Source of the DNA: Sulfuricystis sp964478415
GTDB lineage: Bacteria > Pseudomonadota > Gammaproteobacteria > Burkholderiales > Rhodocyclaceae
Assembly: GCA_964478415.1 (NCBI GenBank)
Contig: CAYZII010000007.1
Span: 1-51,021, forward strand
Direction: 5' to 3'
Length of the DNA: 51,021 nt
Positions 43,787 through 51,021 of this stretch are shown piece after piece. The first letter of the stretch is position 1. The number at the start of each line of letters is the position of its first letter. Both the position numbers and the translations under genes were made by a program. Under the pieces are notes generated by a model. The model had not been told where the DNA came from and searched no databases. It was given only the letters and a program-made list of their open reading frames with translations.

Positions 43787-45751
43787 ATGTCAGCGACCCC
43801 AGAAACGACAAGCACGAAGTTGACCTTCCGCCGCTTCAAGGACGGCGAAAACCCCACTTTCAAACGCTGGCAAGACAAGATCTTCCAGGCCGGATGGTCC
43901 TACAAGTGCCCGACCTACATGCAATCCACCCCGCCCTGCCAGGGCTCCTGTCCCTCGGGCGAGGACATTCGCAGCTATCTGAACATCGTCCGTGGCATCG
44001 AGAAGCCCCCAGTCGGCCCGGATGGCAAGCCGGTCATGTCCTGGCAGGAATATGCCTGGCGGCGGCTGACCGAAGCCAACCCGTTCCCGGCGGTAATGGG
44101 TCGCGTCTGTCCGGCGCCCTGTGAGTCGGGCTGCAACCGCAATCAGGTCGAGGATCACGTCGGCATCAACTCGGTCGAACACTATCTCGGCGAATGGGCG
44201 ATCAAGAACAACCTGCAGTTCAAGAAGCCCGAGAAGCAGACCGGCAAAAAGGTTGCCGTGATCGGTGGCGGCCCGGCCGGCCTGTCGGCCGCCTATCAGC
44301 TCGCGCTGAAGGGCCATTCCGTCACTATCTTCGACGAGCACGACAAGCTCGGTGGCATGATGCGCTATGGCATTCCGGGCTACCGCACGCCGCGCGAAGT
44401 GCTCGACGCCGAAATCCAGCGCATTCTCAATCTCGGCGTCGAGACGCGCCTGAATTGCAAGGTCGGTGTCGGCATCACGCTGGAACAGATTCGCAAGGAA
44501 TTCGATGCGGTCTTCCTCGGCCTGGGCGCGCAAGGCGGCCGCAAACTGCCTGCCGAAGGCGCCGATGGTGTGCCCAACGTCGTCACCGCCACCGCCTTCC
44601 TGAAAGCCTTCAACGATGGCCGCCTGAAGTCGGTCGGCAAGAACGTCGTGGTCGTCGGCGGTGGTGATACCTCGATGGACGTCGCCACCGTCGCCCGCCG
44701 TCTCGGTCACATCGACAAGGTCAATCCGACCGACTGGGAGCGTGCGATCGCCGGCCAGCTCGCCCAGGATGTCGCCGACATCTCGCGCCGCGAAGGCGCC
44801 AACGTCGTGCTGACCTCGGTCTATATGACTGCCAGCAAGCATGAGATCGAACATGCCCAGTCCGAGGGCATCGAGATCATGCAAGGCTGGATGCCGGTTG
44901 CCGTCATCAAAGGACCGGATGGGCGTGCCAATGCGCTGCGTATCAAGCAGTGTGAAGCGAAGATGGTGGGTGGCAAACTCGACATCAAACCGATCGAAGG
45001 CACCGAGAAGGATCTGCCGGCTGACCTGATCGTCTCCGCGATCGGCCAGACCCTCGATCTCACCGGTCTCGAGGAATTCGACAACGGCAAAGGGGGTGTG
45101 TCCGCCGACCGCAACTATCGGGTGCAAGGCAAGGCCGGCGTGTTCTGCGGCGGTGACGTGATTCGTCCACATCTGCTGACCACCGCGATCGGTCATGGCG
45201 CGATCGCTGCCGATGGCATCGACCAGTATCTGCACGGACTGGAAGTCGGCAAGCGGCCGAAGATCGACGTGCATTATTTCGATCTGTTGCGCAAATACCA
45301 TGAGAAGGGTATCGAGTTCCATGAGATCCACGAACCGATGCGCGGTTCGTCGGAATCGAAGGACATCGTGCACAACTTCGAATTCCGTGCCGACCGTTAC
45401 ATCATCCCGCACACCGAACTGTTCCTCGGCCACTTCCAATACACGCCGCGCAACAAGCGCAAGATCGTGCATCTGACCAAAGAGGAGGCGCTCGGCAACT
45501 TCGAGGAGCGTCTCGAGCCGCTCGACGACCAGCAAGTCGTCGCCGAGGCGAAGCGCTGCATGAGCTGCGGCCTGTGCTTCGAGTGCGACAACTGTGTCGT
45601 CTACTGTCCGCAGACCGCGGTCTATCGCGTCAAGAAGACCGAGGCCACCACCGGCCGCTATGTCGCCACCGACTACGACAAGTGCATCGGTTGCCACATC
45701 TGCCACGATGTCTGCCCGACGGGCTACATCCAGATGGGCCTTGGCGAGTAA
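43787..45751 (+). CDS. dsrL: DsrL, iron-sulfur flavoprotein NAD(P)H:acceptor oxidoreductase
   Basis: A 654-residue GltD-like protein. An N-terminal Fe-S domain (CQGSCPSGEDIRSYL; CPAPCESGCNRN) is followed by the FAD site VIGGGPAGLSAAYQLALKG, the NAD(P) site VVGGGDTSMDVATVARRLG, and a C-terminal ferredoxin domain with CMSCGLCFECDNCVVYCP and CIGCHICHDVCP. In sulfur oxidisers it takes electrons from DsrAB to NAD+. Its presence is a strong mark of the oxidative pathway. Confidence 0.96.
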   Translation: MSATPETTSTKLTFRRFKDGENPTFKRWQDKIFQAGWSYKCPTYMQSTPPCQGSCPSGEDIRSYLNIVRGIEKPPVGPDGKPVMSWQEYAWRRLTEANPFPAVMGRVCPAPCESGCNRNQVEDHVGINSVEHYLGEWAIKNNLQFKKPEKQTGKKVAVIGGGPAGLSAAYQLALKGHSVTIFDEHDKLGGMMRYGIPGYRTPREVLDAEIQRILNLGVETRLNCKVGVGITLEQIRKEFDAVFLGLGAQGGRKLPAEGADGVPNVVTATAFLKAFNDGRLKSVGKNVVVVGGGDTSMDVATVARRLGHIDKVNPTDWERAIAGQLAQDVADISRREGANVVLTSVYMTASKHEIEHAQSEGIEIMQGWMPVAVIKGPDGRANALRIKQCEAKMVGGKLDIKPIEGTEKDLPADLIVSAIGQTLDLTGLEEFDNGKGGVSADRNYRVQGKAGVFCGGDVIRPHLLTTAIGHGAIAADGIDQYLHGLEVGKRPKIDVHYFDLLRKYHEKGIEFHEIHEPMRGSSESKDIVHNFEFRADRYIIPHTELFLGHFQYTPRNKRKIVHLTKEEALGNFEERLEPLDDQQVVAEAKRCMSCGLCFECDNCVVYCPQTAVYRVKKTEATTGRYVATDYDKCIGCHICHDVCPTGYIQMGLGE

Positions 45752-45776
45752 AGCAGCTCAGAAAGGGTTGGAGGCA

Positions 45777-46151
45777 ATGGCCACCATGAAACGGACGTTA
45801 ATCGGTCTGGCGGCGATCCTGCTGGTGGCTCCCATTCTCGCCACGGCAGGCACACCGAAGCCGCAGCTCACGATCGAAAACCCTGGCGCATGCATCGCGC
45901 CGGTGCCAGAGATGCGTCGCAACCACATGGAAATGCTCAAACACCAGCGCGACCGCACCCTGCGCCAGGGCATTCGTGGCGAGAAGGCGAGCCTCAACGA
46001 ATGCATCAACTGCCATGCCAGCAAGACCACCGGTTCGGTGCTCGGCCCCGGCGGCTTCTGCCAGGAATGCCACAGCTATGCCGCCGTCAAGCTGGATTGC
46101 TGGGATTGTCATCAACCCAAAGTCGCTAAGACTGCGGGAGCCAAGCCATGA
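45777..46151 (+). CDS. dsrJ: DsrJ, triheme cytochrome c
   Basis: A 124-residue periplasmic protein. An N-terminal signal-like helix (MKRTLIGLAAILLVAPIL) is followed by three CxxCH sites at residues 76-80 (CINCH), 95-99 (CQECH) and 108-112 (CWDCH). Cys39 in NPGACIAP matches the cysteine that gives one DsrJ heme its His/Cys ligation. TGGAGG precedes the ATG at 45777. Overlaps dsrO by 4 bp. Confidence 0.95.
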   Translation: MATMKRTLIGLAAILLVAPILATAGTPKPQLTIENPGACIAPVPEMRRNHMEMLKHQRDRTLRQGIRGEKASLNECINCHASKTTGSVLGPGGFCQECHSYAAVKLDCWDCHQPKVAKTAGAKP

Positions 46152-46909
46152 ATGACGCGCAAGATCGCATCGAGAACACATCGCGCCGCAAACTGATCCA
46201 GGTGGCGGCCATTACGGGCGCCGGGGCCGGCGTCGCCGCGCTGGCACCGGGTCTCAAACTGATCGAAGTCGCCGGCGCCTCACCCCGCGCCCCAGGTGAA
46301 CCGGCTTCCTCCGCCGTGCGCTGGGGCATGCTGATCGACACCACCAAATGTGCCAGTGGTTGCGATGCCTGCGTCAAGGCATGCGCGGTCGAGAATGGCA
46401 TCAACGAGACCGTCAAGGACGCCCGTCAAGGCTCGCAGTGGATCCGCAAGATCGATCTGAAGGACCCGAAGACCGGCCGCGAATTTTCGTTGCCAATGCT
46501 TTGCCAGCATTGTGCCCATCCGCCTTGCGTCGATGTCTGCCCGACGGGCGCCTCGATGAAGCGCGCCGATGGCATCGTGCTCGTCGACCGTCACATCTGC
46601 ATCGGTTGCCGCTACTGCATGATGGCCTGCCCCTACAAAGCGCGCTCGCTCGTCCATATGCCGCTCACCGAGCAGAATCCGCAAGTGCCGCGCGGCGTCG
46701 GCTGTGTCGAATCCTGCACCTTCTGCGTGCATCGCGTCGACCAGGGGTTGCAACCGGCCTGCGTCGAAGCCTGTCCGGAAAAAGCCATGCTGTTCGGCAA
46801 TCTCAACGACCCCAACAGTGAAATCGCGCAGCGCATCGCTCAGGAGAAGACCACGCAGGTGCGCGGCGATCTGAAACTGGATCTCGGAGTGCGTTACCAG
46901 GGAATCTGA
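46148..46909 (+). CDS. dsrO: DsrO, periplasmic ferredoxin-type subunit
   Basis: A 253-residue protein exported by Tat: the SRRKLIQVAAITGAGAGVA region holds the twin arginine. Four [4Fe-4S] motifs follow (CASGCDACVKAC; CQHCAHPPCVDVCPTG; CIGCRYCMMACPY; CTFCVHRVDQG with CVEACPE). It pairs with the membrane protein DsrP, as in NrfC/NrfD-type modules. Confidence 0.95.
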   Translation: MNDAQDRIENTSRRKLIQVAAITGAGAGVAALAPGLKLIEVAGASPRAPGEPASSAVRWGMLIDTTKCASGCDACVKACAVENGINETVKDARQGSQWIRKIDLKDPKTGREFSLPMLCQHCAHPPCVDVCPTGASMKRADGIVLVDRHICIGCRYCMMACPYKARSLVHMPLTEQNPQVPRGVGCVESCTFCVHRVDQGLQPACVEACPEKAMLFGNLNDPNSEIAQRIAQEKTTQVRGDLKLDLGVRYQGI

Positions 46910-46914
46910 CCACC

Positions 46915-48120
46915 ATGCAAAGCGAACTCAACACCCGGCTCGCCGGCCAGAGCTTCTACACCTGGGCGGGTTTCGGCATCCTCGTCAGCCTGCTTGGCCT
47001 CGTGGGCGCCCTCTATATGGAGCACCACGGCCACCAGGTCACCGGCATGAACAATCAGGTGGTCTGGGGGCTGCCGCATGTCTTCGCCATCTTTCTGATC
47101 GTCGCGGCCTCGGGCGTGCTCAACGTCGCCTCGATCGGCACGGTGTTCGGCAAGAAGGTCTATAAATCGCGCGGCCCGCTGTCCGGTCTGTTGGCGATCA
47201 CGCTGCTCGCCGCCGGTCTGTTCGTGATCATGCTCGACCTCGGGCGTGCCGACCGGCTGATCATCGCGATGACGCATGTCAACTGGGTTTCGGTGTTCGG
47301 CTGGAACATGGTGCTCTATCCCGTGTTCTTTGGTCTGGTCGGCCTCTATGTCTGGCTGCTGATGGACAGGAAGATGTATGCCTACTCGAAGCCGATCGGG
47401 GTGGCCGCTTTCGTCTGGCGTCTGGTGTTGACCACCGGCACCGGCTCGATCTTCGGCTTCATCGTCGCACGCCAGGCCTATCACTCCGCGGTGATCGCGC
47501 CGATGTTTATCATCATGTCTTTCGCCTGGGGACTGGCGATTTTCCTGGTCATGCAGCGCCTGCTCCAGGGCTGGAACGGCATCGAGTTGCACGCCGAGAT
47601 CCGCCAGCGCCTCAACAACCTGCTGGGCACCTTCATCGCAGCGGTGTTCTATTTCGCCCTCGTCTATCACCTGACCAGCATCTATTACGCAAAACAAACC
47701 CAGTTCGAACAGTTCATCCTGGTCAGCGGCGGCATCTTCCCGCTCCTCTTCTGGGGCGGCTTCGTCGTGCTCGGCACGCTGCTTCCGCTGCTGCTGATCT
47801 ACCTGCCAGCCTTCCGCAACAGCGCCGGCGCCGGCATCCTGGCCTCGCTATTGACGATCATCGGTGGCCTGTGCTTCCTCTACGTCTTCATCATCGGCGG
47901 ACAGGTGTATCCGCTCGACATCTTCCCCGGCATGGAGGTCAAAAGCAGCTTCTTCGATGGTCACATCGACCATTATTCGCCCAGCTGGCCGGAAATCCTG
48001 CTTTCCATTGGCGGCTTTGGTGTCGCCTTCACCCTGACGCTGATTGCGGCGCGCGTCCTGCCCTTCGTTCCGCAGGACGACATTGCCAAGTTACAAGCCA
48101 GCGGCGCCCTGCACGATTGA
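46915..48120 (+). CDS. dsrP: DsrP, NrfD-like membrane subunit
   Basis: A 401-residue integral membrane protein with about ten helices of the NrfD/PsrC family (FYTWAGFGILVSLLGLVGAL; DLGRADRLIIAMTHVNW), the quinone-reactive subunit of DsrMKJOP. Starts five bases after the dsrO stop. Confidence 0.95.
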   Translation: MQSELNTRLAGQSFYTWAGFGILVSLLGLVGALYMEHHGHQVTGMNNQVVWGLPHVFAIFLIVAASGVLNVASIGTVFGKKVYKSRGPLSGLLAITLLAAGLFVIMLDLGRADRLIIAMTHVNWVSVFGWNMVLYPVFFGLVGLYVWLLMDRKMYAYSKPIGVAAFVWRLVLTTGTGSIFGFIVARQAYHSAVIAPMFIIMSFAWGLAIFLVMQRLLQGWNGIELHAEIRQRLNNLLGTFIAAVFYFALVYHLTSIYYAKQTQFEQFILVSGGIFPLLFWGGFVVLGTLLPLLLIYLPAFRNSAGAGILASLLTIIGGLCFLYVFIIGGQVYPLDIFPGMEVKSSFFDGHIDHYSPSWPEILLSIGGFGVAFTLTLIAARVLPFVPQDDIAKLQASGALHD

Positions 48121-48136
48121 TCAAGGCTTGCGCGGC

Positions 48137-48158
48137 GGAATCTCCGCAAGGAGATTCC
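48137..48158 (+). other. Hairpin with GCAA tetraloop before dsrN
   Basis: GGAATCTCC-GCAA-GGAGATTCC is a perfect 9-bp stem closed by a GNRA tetraloop. The stem traps AAGGAG, the only ribosome-site-like sequence ahead of dsrN, so it could limit dsrN translation or be an RNA processing site. Confidence 0.55.
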
Positions 48159-48167
48159 CCGGGCGAG

Positions 48168-49586
48168 ATGCAGCGCAACATGCATCGTTTCCTGATCTCC
48201 GCCGCGCACAAGTCTTCGGGCAAGACCACGCTGTCGATCGGTCTGGCTGCCGCGCTGCGCGCGCGGGGGCTGAGTGTCCAGCCATTCAAGAAAGGACCCG
48301 ACTACATCGACCCGCTGTGGCTCACACGCGCCGCCGGGCGCGGCTGCCGCAATCTCGATTTTTTCATCTCGCCACACAATGAGATTCTGCGGCAGTTCAG
48401 TCACGGCCATGATGCCGACGTCTGCCTCGTCGAGGGCAACAAAGGCCTGTACGACGGCCTCGCGCTTGATGGCAGCAACAGCAATGCCGCGCTCGCCCGG
48501 CTCCTCGATCTGCCGGTGATCCTCGTGCTCGACGCGCGCGGCATGACGCGCGGCATCGCACCGCTGATTCTCGGCTATCAGGCTTTCGATCCGTCGATCC
48601 GCATCGTCGGCGTGATCCTCAATCGGCTCGGCGGCAGCCGCCATGAAGCCAAGCTGCGTGCCGTGATCGAGCATTACACACATGTGCCGGTGCTCGGCGC
48701 GATCCACGAAGATGCGCGTCTTGCGGTGGTCGAGCGCCATCTGGGGCTGATGCCGGCCAACGAGGCGGCAGATGCCGAAGGAATCATCGCTGCGATCGCC
48801 GAACGCGTCGCACAACAGGTCGATCTGGATCATCTGCTCGCGCTCACCGCCACCGAGGTCCCTTTGTCACCCCCTCCATTCCGGCCCAAGCCTTTGCAGC
48901 CGAAGGTTCGTCTCGCCATCGCTCAAGATGCCGCGTTCGGCTTCTACTACACTGACGATCTGGAAGCCCTCGAGGATGCCGGCGCAGAACTCGTGCCTTT
49001 CAACACGCTCAGCGATGCGCACCTGCCCGCTTGCGATGCACTGCTGATCGGCGGCGGCTTTCCCGAGTCATTCCTCGACGAGCTCGCCGACAACGTTGGC
49101 CTGCGCGAGGAAATCCGTGCGGCGATCAGCGCCGGCCTGCCGACCTACGCCGAATGCGGCGGTCTGATGTACCTCGCCCGTTCGATCACCTGGCGTGGCA
49201 AGACGCGGCCGATGGTCGGCGTGATTCCCGGCGATGTCCTGATGCACGGGCGACCTGTCGGCCGCGGCTATGCGATCATCGAACCGACACCGGAACATCC
49301 TTGGTGGCGGGGATGCCGTGTCACCAGCGCAGAATTTCCGTCCCTGCACGCCCACGAATTCCATCATTCCGAGATTCGCGGCCTGCCGTCCGACCAACGC
49401 TACGCCTATCGGGTAAAACGCGGCCACGGCGTCGACGGCCGGAACGATGGTATCGTTTGCCACAACCTGCTGGCCAGCTACATCCATCTGCGTGGTACGG
49501 CCGGTTGTGACTGGCCGGCCCGCTTCATCGATTTCGCCAGACACTGTACCATTCCCACACCGGAGGCCGCCCCATGTTTACCCTGA
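48168..49586 (+). CDS. dsrN: DsrN, cobyrinate/siroheme amidase
   Basis: A 472-residue CobB/CbiA-like enzyme. The N-terminal P-loop is SSGKTTLSIGLAAAL, GPDYIDPLW follows, and the C-terminal amidotransferase-like domain has the catalytic cysteine in TYAECGGLMYLA and the histidine in AHEFHHSEI. It is thought to amidate siroheme for DsrAB. ATG 48168 is used, with ATG 48180 as an alternative. Its 3' end overlaps the dsrR-like gene by 13 bp. The stretch CRVTSAEFPS is encoded by a copy of the dispersed motif. Confidence 0.94.
   Translation: MQRNMHRFLISAAHKSSGKTTLSIGLAAALRARGLSVQPFKKGPDYIDPLWLTRAAGRGCRNLDFFISPHNEILRQFSHGHDADVCLVEGNKGLYDGLALDGSNSNAALARLLDLPVILVLDARGMTRGIAPLILGYQAFDPSIRIVGVILNRLGGSRHEAKLRAVIEHYTHVPVLGAIHEDARLAVVERHLGLMPANEAADAEGIIAAIAERVAQQVDLDHLLALTATEVPLSPPPFRPKPLQPKVRLAIAQDAAFGFYYTDDLEALEDAGAELVPFNTLSDAHLPACDALLIGGGFPESFLDELADNVGLREEIRAAISAGLPTYAECGGLMYLARSITWRGKTRPMVGVIPGDVLMHGRPVGRGYAIIEPTPEHPWWRGCRVTSAEFPSLHAHEFHHSEIRGLPSDQRYAYRVKRGHGVDGRNDGIVCHNLLASYIHLRGTAGCDWPARFIDFARHCTIPTPEAAPCLP
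49313..49338 (+). repeat. Dispersed 26-nt motif, copy 8 (inside dsrN, weakest)
   Basis: ATGCCGTGTCACC then AGCGCAGAATTTC. Two or three mismatches; it encodes residues just before the amidotransferase HEFHHSE motif. Confidence 0.35.
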
Positions 49587-49942
49587 CCCCAGCCGCCGCG
49601 CAGCAGATCCATGCTGCCGCCGCCACCTACCGCGACGAAGACGATGCGCCCACCTGCCTGCGCGTCGCGGCCAAGATCGAGGACGGTCAAATCGTCTACG
49701 GCCTGGGCTTTGATGAACAGCGCGAGCAGGATACGGTCATCGAATCCCACGGCGTCACGGTGCTGATCTCACCGTTGAGCCTAGACCTGCTGGCCGATGC
49801 GACGCTCGATTGCGTCGAGTTGCGCCCGGGCGAATTCCAGTTCGTCTTCCTACAGGCCGATGCGGCACCGACCGGTGGATGTGCCAGTCGCAGCAGCGGC
49901 TGCGGTAGCTGTGGTGGTGGCACCAATGGAAGCTGTGCCTGA
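49574..49942 (+). CDS. dsrR: DsrR-like A-type iron-sulfur carrier with cysteine-rich tail
   Basis: A 122-residue IscA-fold protein (MFTLTPAAAQQIHAAAA; VLISPLSLDLLADATLDCVE). The C-x-C ending usual in IscA is absent in its normal place. Instead residues 101-122 are a Gly/Ser/Cys tail with Cys103, Cys110, Cys113 and Cys121. DsrR of Allochromatium is also an IscA homologue without the cluster cysteines, thought to act in dsr gene expression. Overlaps dsrN by 13 bp. Confidence 0.82.
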   Translation: MFTLTPAAAQQIHAAAATYRDEDDAPTCLRVAAKIEDGQIVYGLGFDEQREQDTVIESHGVTVLISPLSLDLLADATLDCVELRPGEFQFVFLQADAAPTGGCASRSSGCGSCGGGTNGSCA

Positions 49943-49987
49943 GCCTTTCTCAGCGACTGTGCAAACGACCGAAAACGACTTTCAGCC

Positions 49988-50797
49988 ATGACGCATCCGT
50001 TGCTTCCCGAAGTTCCCAGTCGTGGCACTGCGGTGCCGGGCACTGTTTATCTCGTCGGTGCCGGACCAGGCGATCCCGAACTGCTGACGATCCGCGCGCT
50101 GCGGCTGATCCGCGAAGCCGACGTGCTGGTGCATGATCAGCTCGTCAGCGAGGCCATTCTCGGCATCGTCAATCCTGCTGCGGAGCGTATCTATGCAGGC
50201 AAGCGGCGCGGTAACCATGCCGTACCGCAGGAGGATCTGAATCAGCTGCTCGTCCAGCTCGCCAAGCGCAACCTGCGCGTGGTGCGCCTGAAGGGTGGCG
50301 ATCCCTACACCTTCGGGCGCGGTGGCGAGGAAGTGGAAACGCTGCGTGAAAACGGCGTGCCCTTCGAAGTCGTGCCGGGCGTCACTGCGGCTGCCGGTGT
50401 CGCCGCTTATGCCGGTATTCCGCTCACCCACCGCAATTACGCCCAGGCCTGCGTCTTCGTCACCGGCCATCTCAAGGATGGCAGCATGAACCTGGACTGG
50501 CCTGGGCTCGCCCGCCGGCGCCAGACGGTGATCATCTACATGGGTCTGCATGGGCTGTCCTATCTCTGCGAGCAACTGATCCGGCATGGTCTGCCTTCCG
50601 ACTGGCCCGCGGCGATCGTGCAGCAGGGCACGACACCGAACCAGCGCACCGTCACCGGCACACTGGCCACATTGCCGCAACTGGCGGCCCAGACGGGCCT
50701 CAAACCGCCGACACTGATCATCGTCGGCGAAGTGGTGCGCCTCAGAGAGAAACTTGCCTGGTTCGAGCCCAATAACCCTATTTTCGATAAGGGTTGA
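49988..50797 (+). CDS. cobA: Uroporphyrinogen-III C-methyltransferase (siroheme synthase-type)
   Basis: A 269-residue methyltransferase with the SAM-binding loop YLVGAGPGDPELLT, LVSEAILGIV, VVRLKGGDPYTFGRGGEE and the late GVTAAAGVAAYAGIPLTHR. It makes precorrin-2, which becomes siroheme, the DsrAB cofactor. It lacks the N-terminal CysG oxidase/chelatase part, so those steps must be coded elsewhere. Likely the last gene of the dsr operon. Confidence 0.92.
   Translation: MTHPLLPEVPSRGTAVPGTVYLVGAGPGDPELLTIRALRLIREADVLVHDQLVSEAILGIVNPAAERIYAGKRRGNHAVPQEDLNQLLVQLAKRNLRVVRLKGGDPYTFGRGGEEVETLRENGVPFEVVPGVTAAAGVAAYAGIPLTHRNYAQACVFVTGHLKDGSMNLDWPGLARRRQTVIIYMGLHGLSYLCEQLIRHGLPSDWPAAIVQQGTTPNQRTVTGTLATLPQLAAQTGLKPPTLIIVGEVVRLREKLAWFEPNNPIFDKG
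50774..50795 (+). terminator. Weak hairpin at the end of the dsr operon
   Basis: AACCCT / AGGGTT with a 10-base loop, at the 3' end of the methyltransferase gene. No T-run follows, so it is only a possible terminator. Confidence 0.3.
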
Positions 50798-50832
50798 GGT
50801 TCTGCGACAGTAGGGGTTTTCCGCAAGTTCTC

Positions 50833-50860
50833 TCAAGATCGGCTTCACCCCCGTCGTTAT
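50833..50860 (+). promoter_or_regulatory. Possible sigma-28 (FliA-type) promoter
   Basis: TCAAGATC, a 12-base gap and GTCGTTAT resemble the flagellar promoter pattern TAAAGTTT-N11-GCCGATAA, one base longer in the gap. It precedes a gene whose start looks like an HD-GYP signalling protein. Weak evidence. Confidence 0.3.
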
Positions 50861-50874
50861 ATCGTGGTAAAGCC

Positions 50875-51012
50875 ATGGCTAACCACGACAGCGAAAGTCA
50901 ATTCATTGATATCGACGATCTGCGCGTCGGTATGTACGTCTTCATCGACGTGAGCTGGATCAAACAAGTCAAGTCCAAAATCTGCTGTAAATTTCTCCGA
51001 GCCGGCGAATGA
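50875..51012 (+). pseudogene. N-terminal stub of a DUF3391/HD-GYP-like protein
   Basis: The first 28 residues, ending IDIDDLRVGMYVFIDVSWI, match the N-terminal DUF3391 region of HD-GYP cyclic-di-GMP phosphodiesterases. Instead of the usual HPFPLSSF continuation the frame reads KQVKSKICCKFLRAGE and stops at 51010-51012 after 45 residues. None of the other frames in the last 50 bases shows the expected motif. It is a truncated gene, or a frameshift whose remainder lies outside the window. Confidence 0.5.
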
Positions 51013-51021
51013 CGATTGATT

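Overview
The window comes from a GC-rich proteobacterium. Gene content points to a sulfur-oxidising betaproteobacterium (Thiobacillus, Sulfuritalea or Sulfuricella-like); this placement is inference from gene families, not from a phylogenetic marker. The right third (about 34.2-51 kb) is a complete oxidative (reverse) dissimilatory sulfite reductase locus: dsrA, dsrB, dsrE, dsrF, dsrH, dsrC, dsrM, dsrK, dsrL, dsrJ, dsrO, dsrP, dsrN, a dsrR-like A-type carrier gene and a siroheme-synthase-type methyltransferase, all on the + strand. DsrEFH and DsrL are markers of the oxidative direction. The operon carries sulfur from DsrC persulfide to DsrAB, passes electrons through DsrL and the DsrMKJOP membrane complex, and supplies siroheme (methyltransferase) and its amidation (DsrN).

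Divergent from dsrA is a minus-strand accessory group: a fusion protein whose C-terminal part looks like a Cas6/Cmx6-type RAMP endoribonuclease, a DsrC paralogue that keeps only the upstream of the two redox cysteines, a conserved unknown protein, a TauD-like dioxygenase, an HDOD protein and an MBL-fold hydrolase. No CRISPR array or other cas gene is present, so the Cas6-like protein is the most unusual item here. Hairpins lie in several gaps of the dsr operon and are possible substrates.

Left end (0-12 kb): the start of a type IV pilin gene with a good sigma-54 promoter, then an insertion-sequence graveyard (ISAs1-family pseudogene, IS110-family 5' stub, a truncated host gene). Next comes an exopolysaccharide precursor block: exosortase-A-type decarboxylase, acyl-AMP ligase and acyl carrier protein, two UDP-sugar dehydrogenases, UDP-glucuronate epimerase, galE, and a NarX/NarL-like two-component pair translationally linked to galE. 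No exosortase gene lies inside the window.

Middle (12-34 kb): mainly housekeeping. It holds an unknown protein with a strong ribosome site, a thiolase, CobD/CbiB-like, two Nudix hydrolases, a retropepsin-like protease, a glutamine amidotransferase, yajQ beside a frameshifted ppnP, DUF2788, argG-argF-argD, rpsT, murJ, a pyrophosphate module (proton-pumping pyrophosphatase, PPi-dependent phosphofructokinase, adenylate kinase), kdsB, a Trm112-like protein, lpxK, exbD, exbB and a J-domain protein of unusual architecture.

A roughly 26-nt motif (GTGCCGT, four variable bases, CCAGCGCCGA, then N-TTTC) recurs eight times between 12.7 and 49.3 kb, mostly between genes. No rRNA, tRNA or CRISPR array was found.
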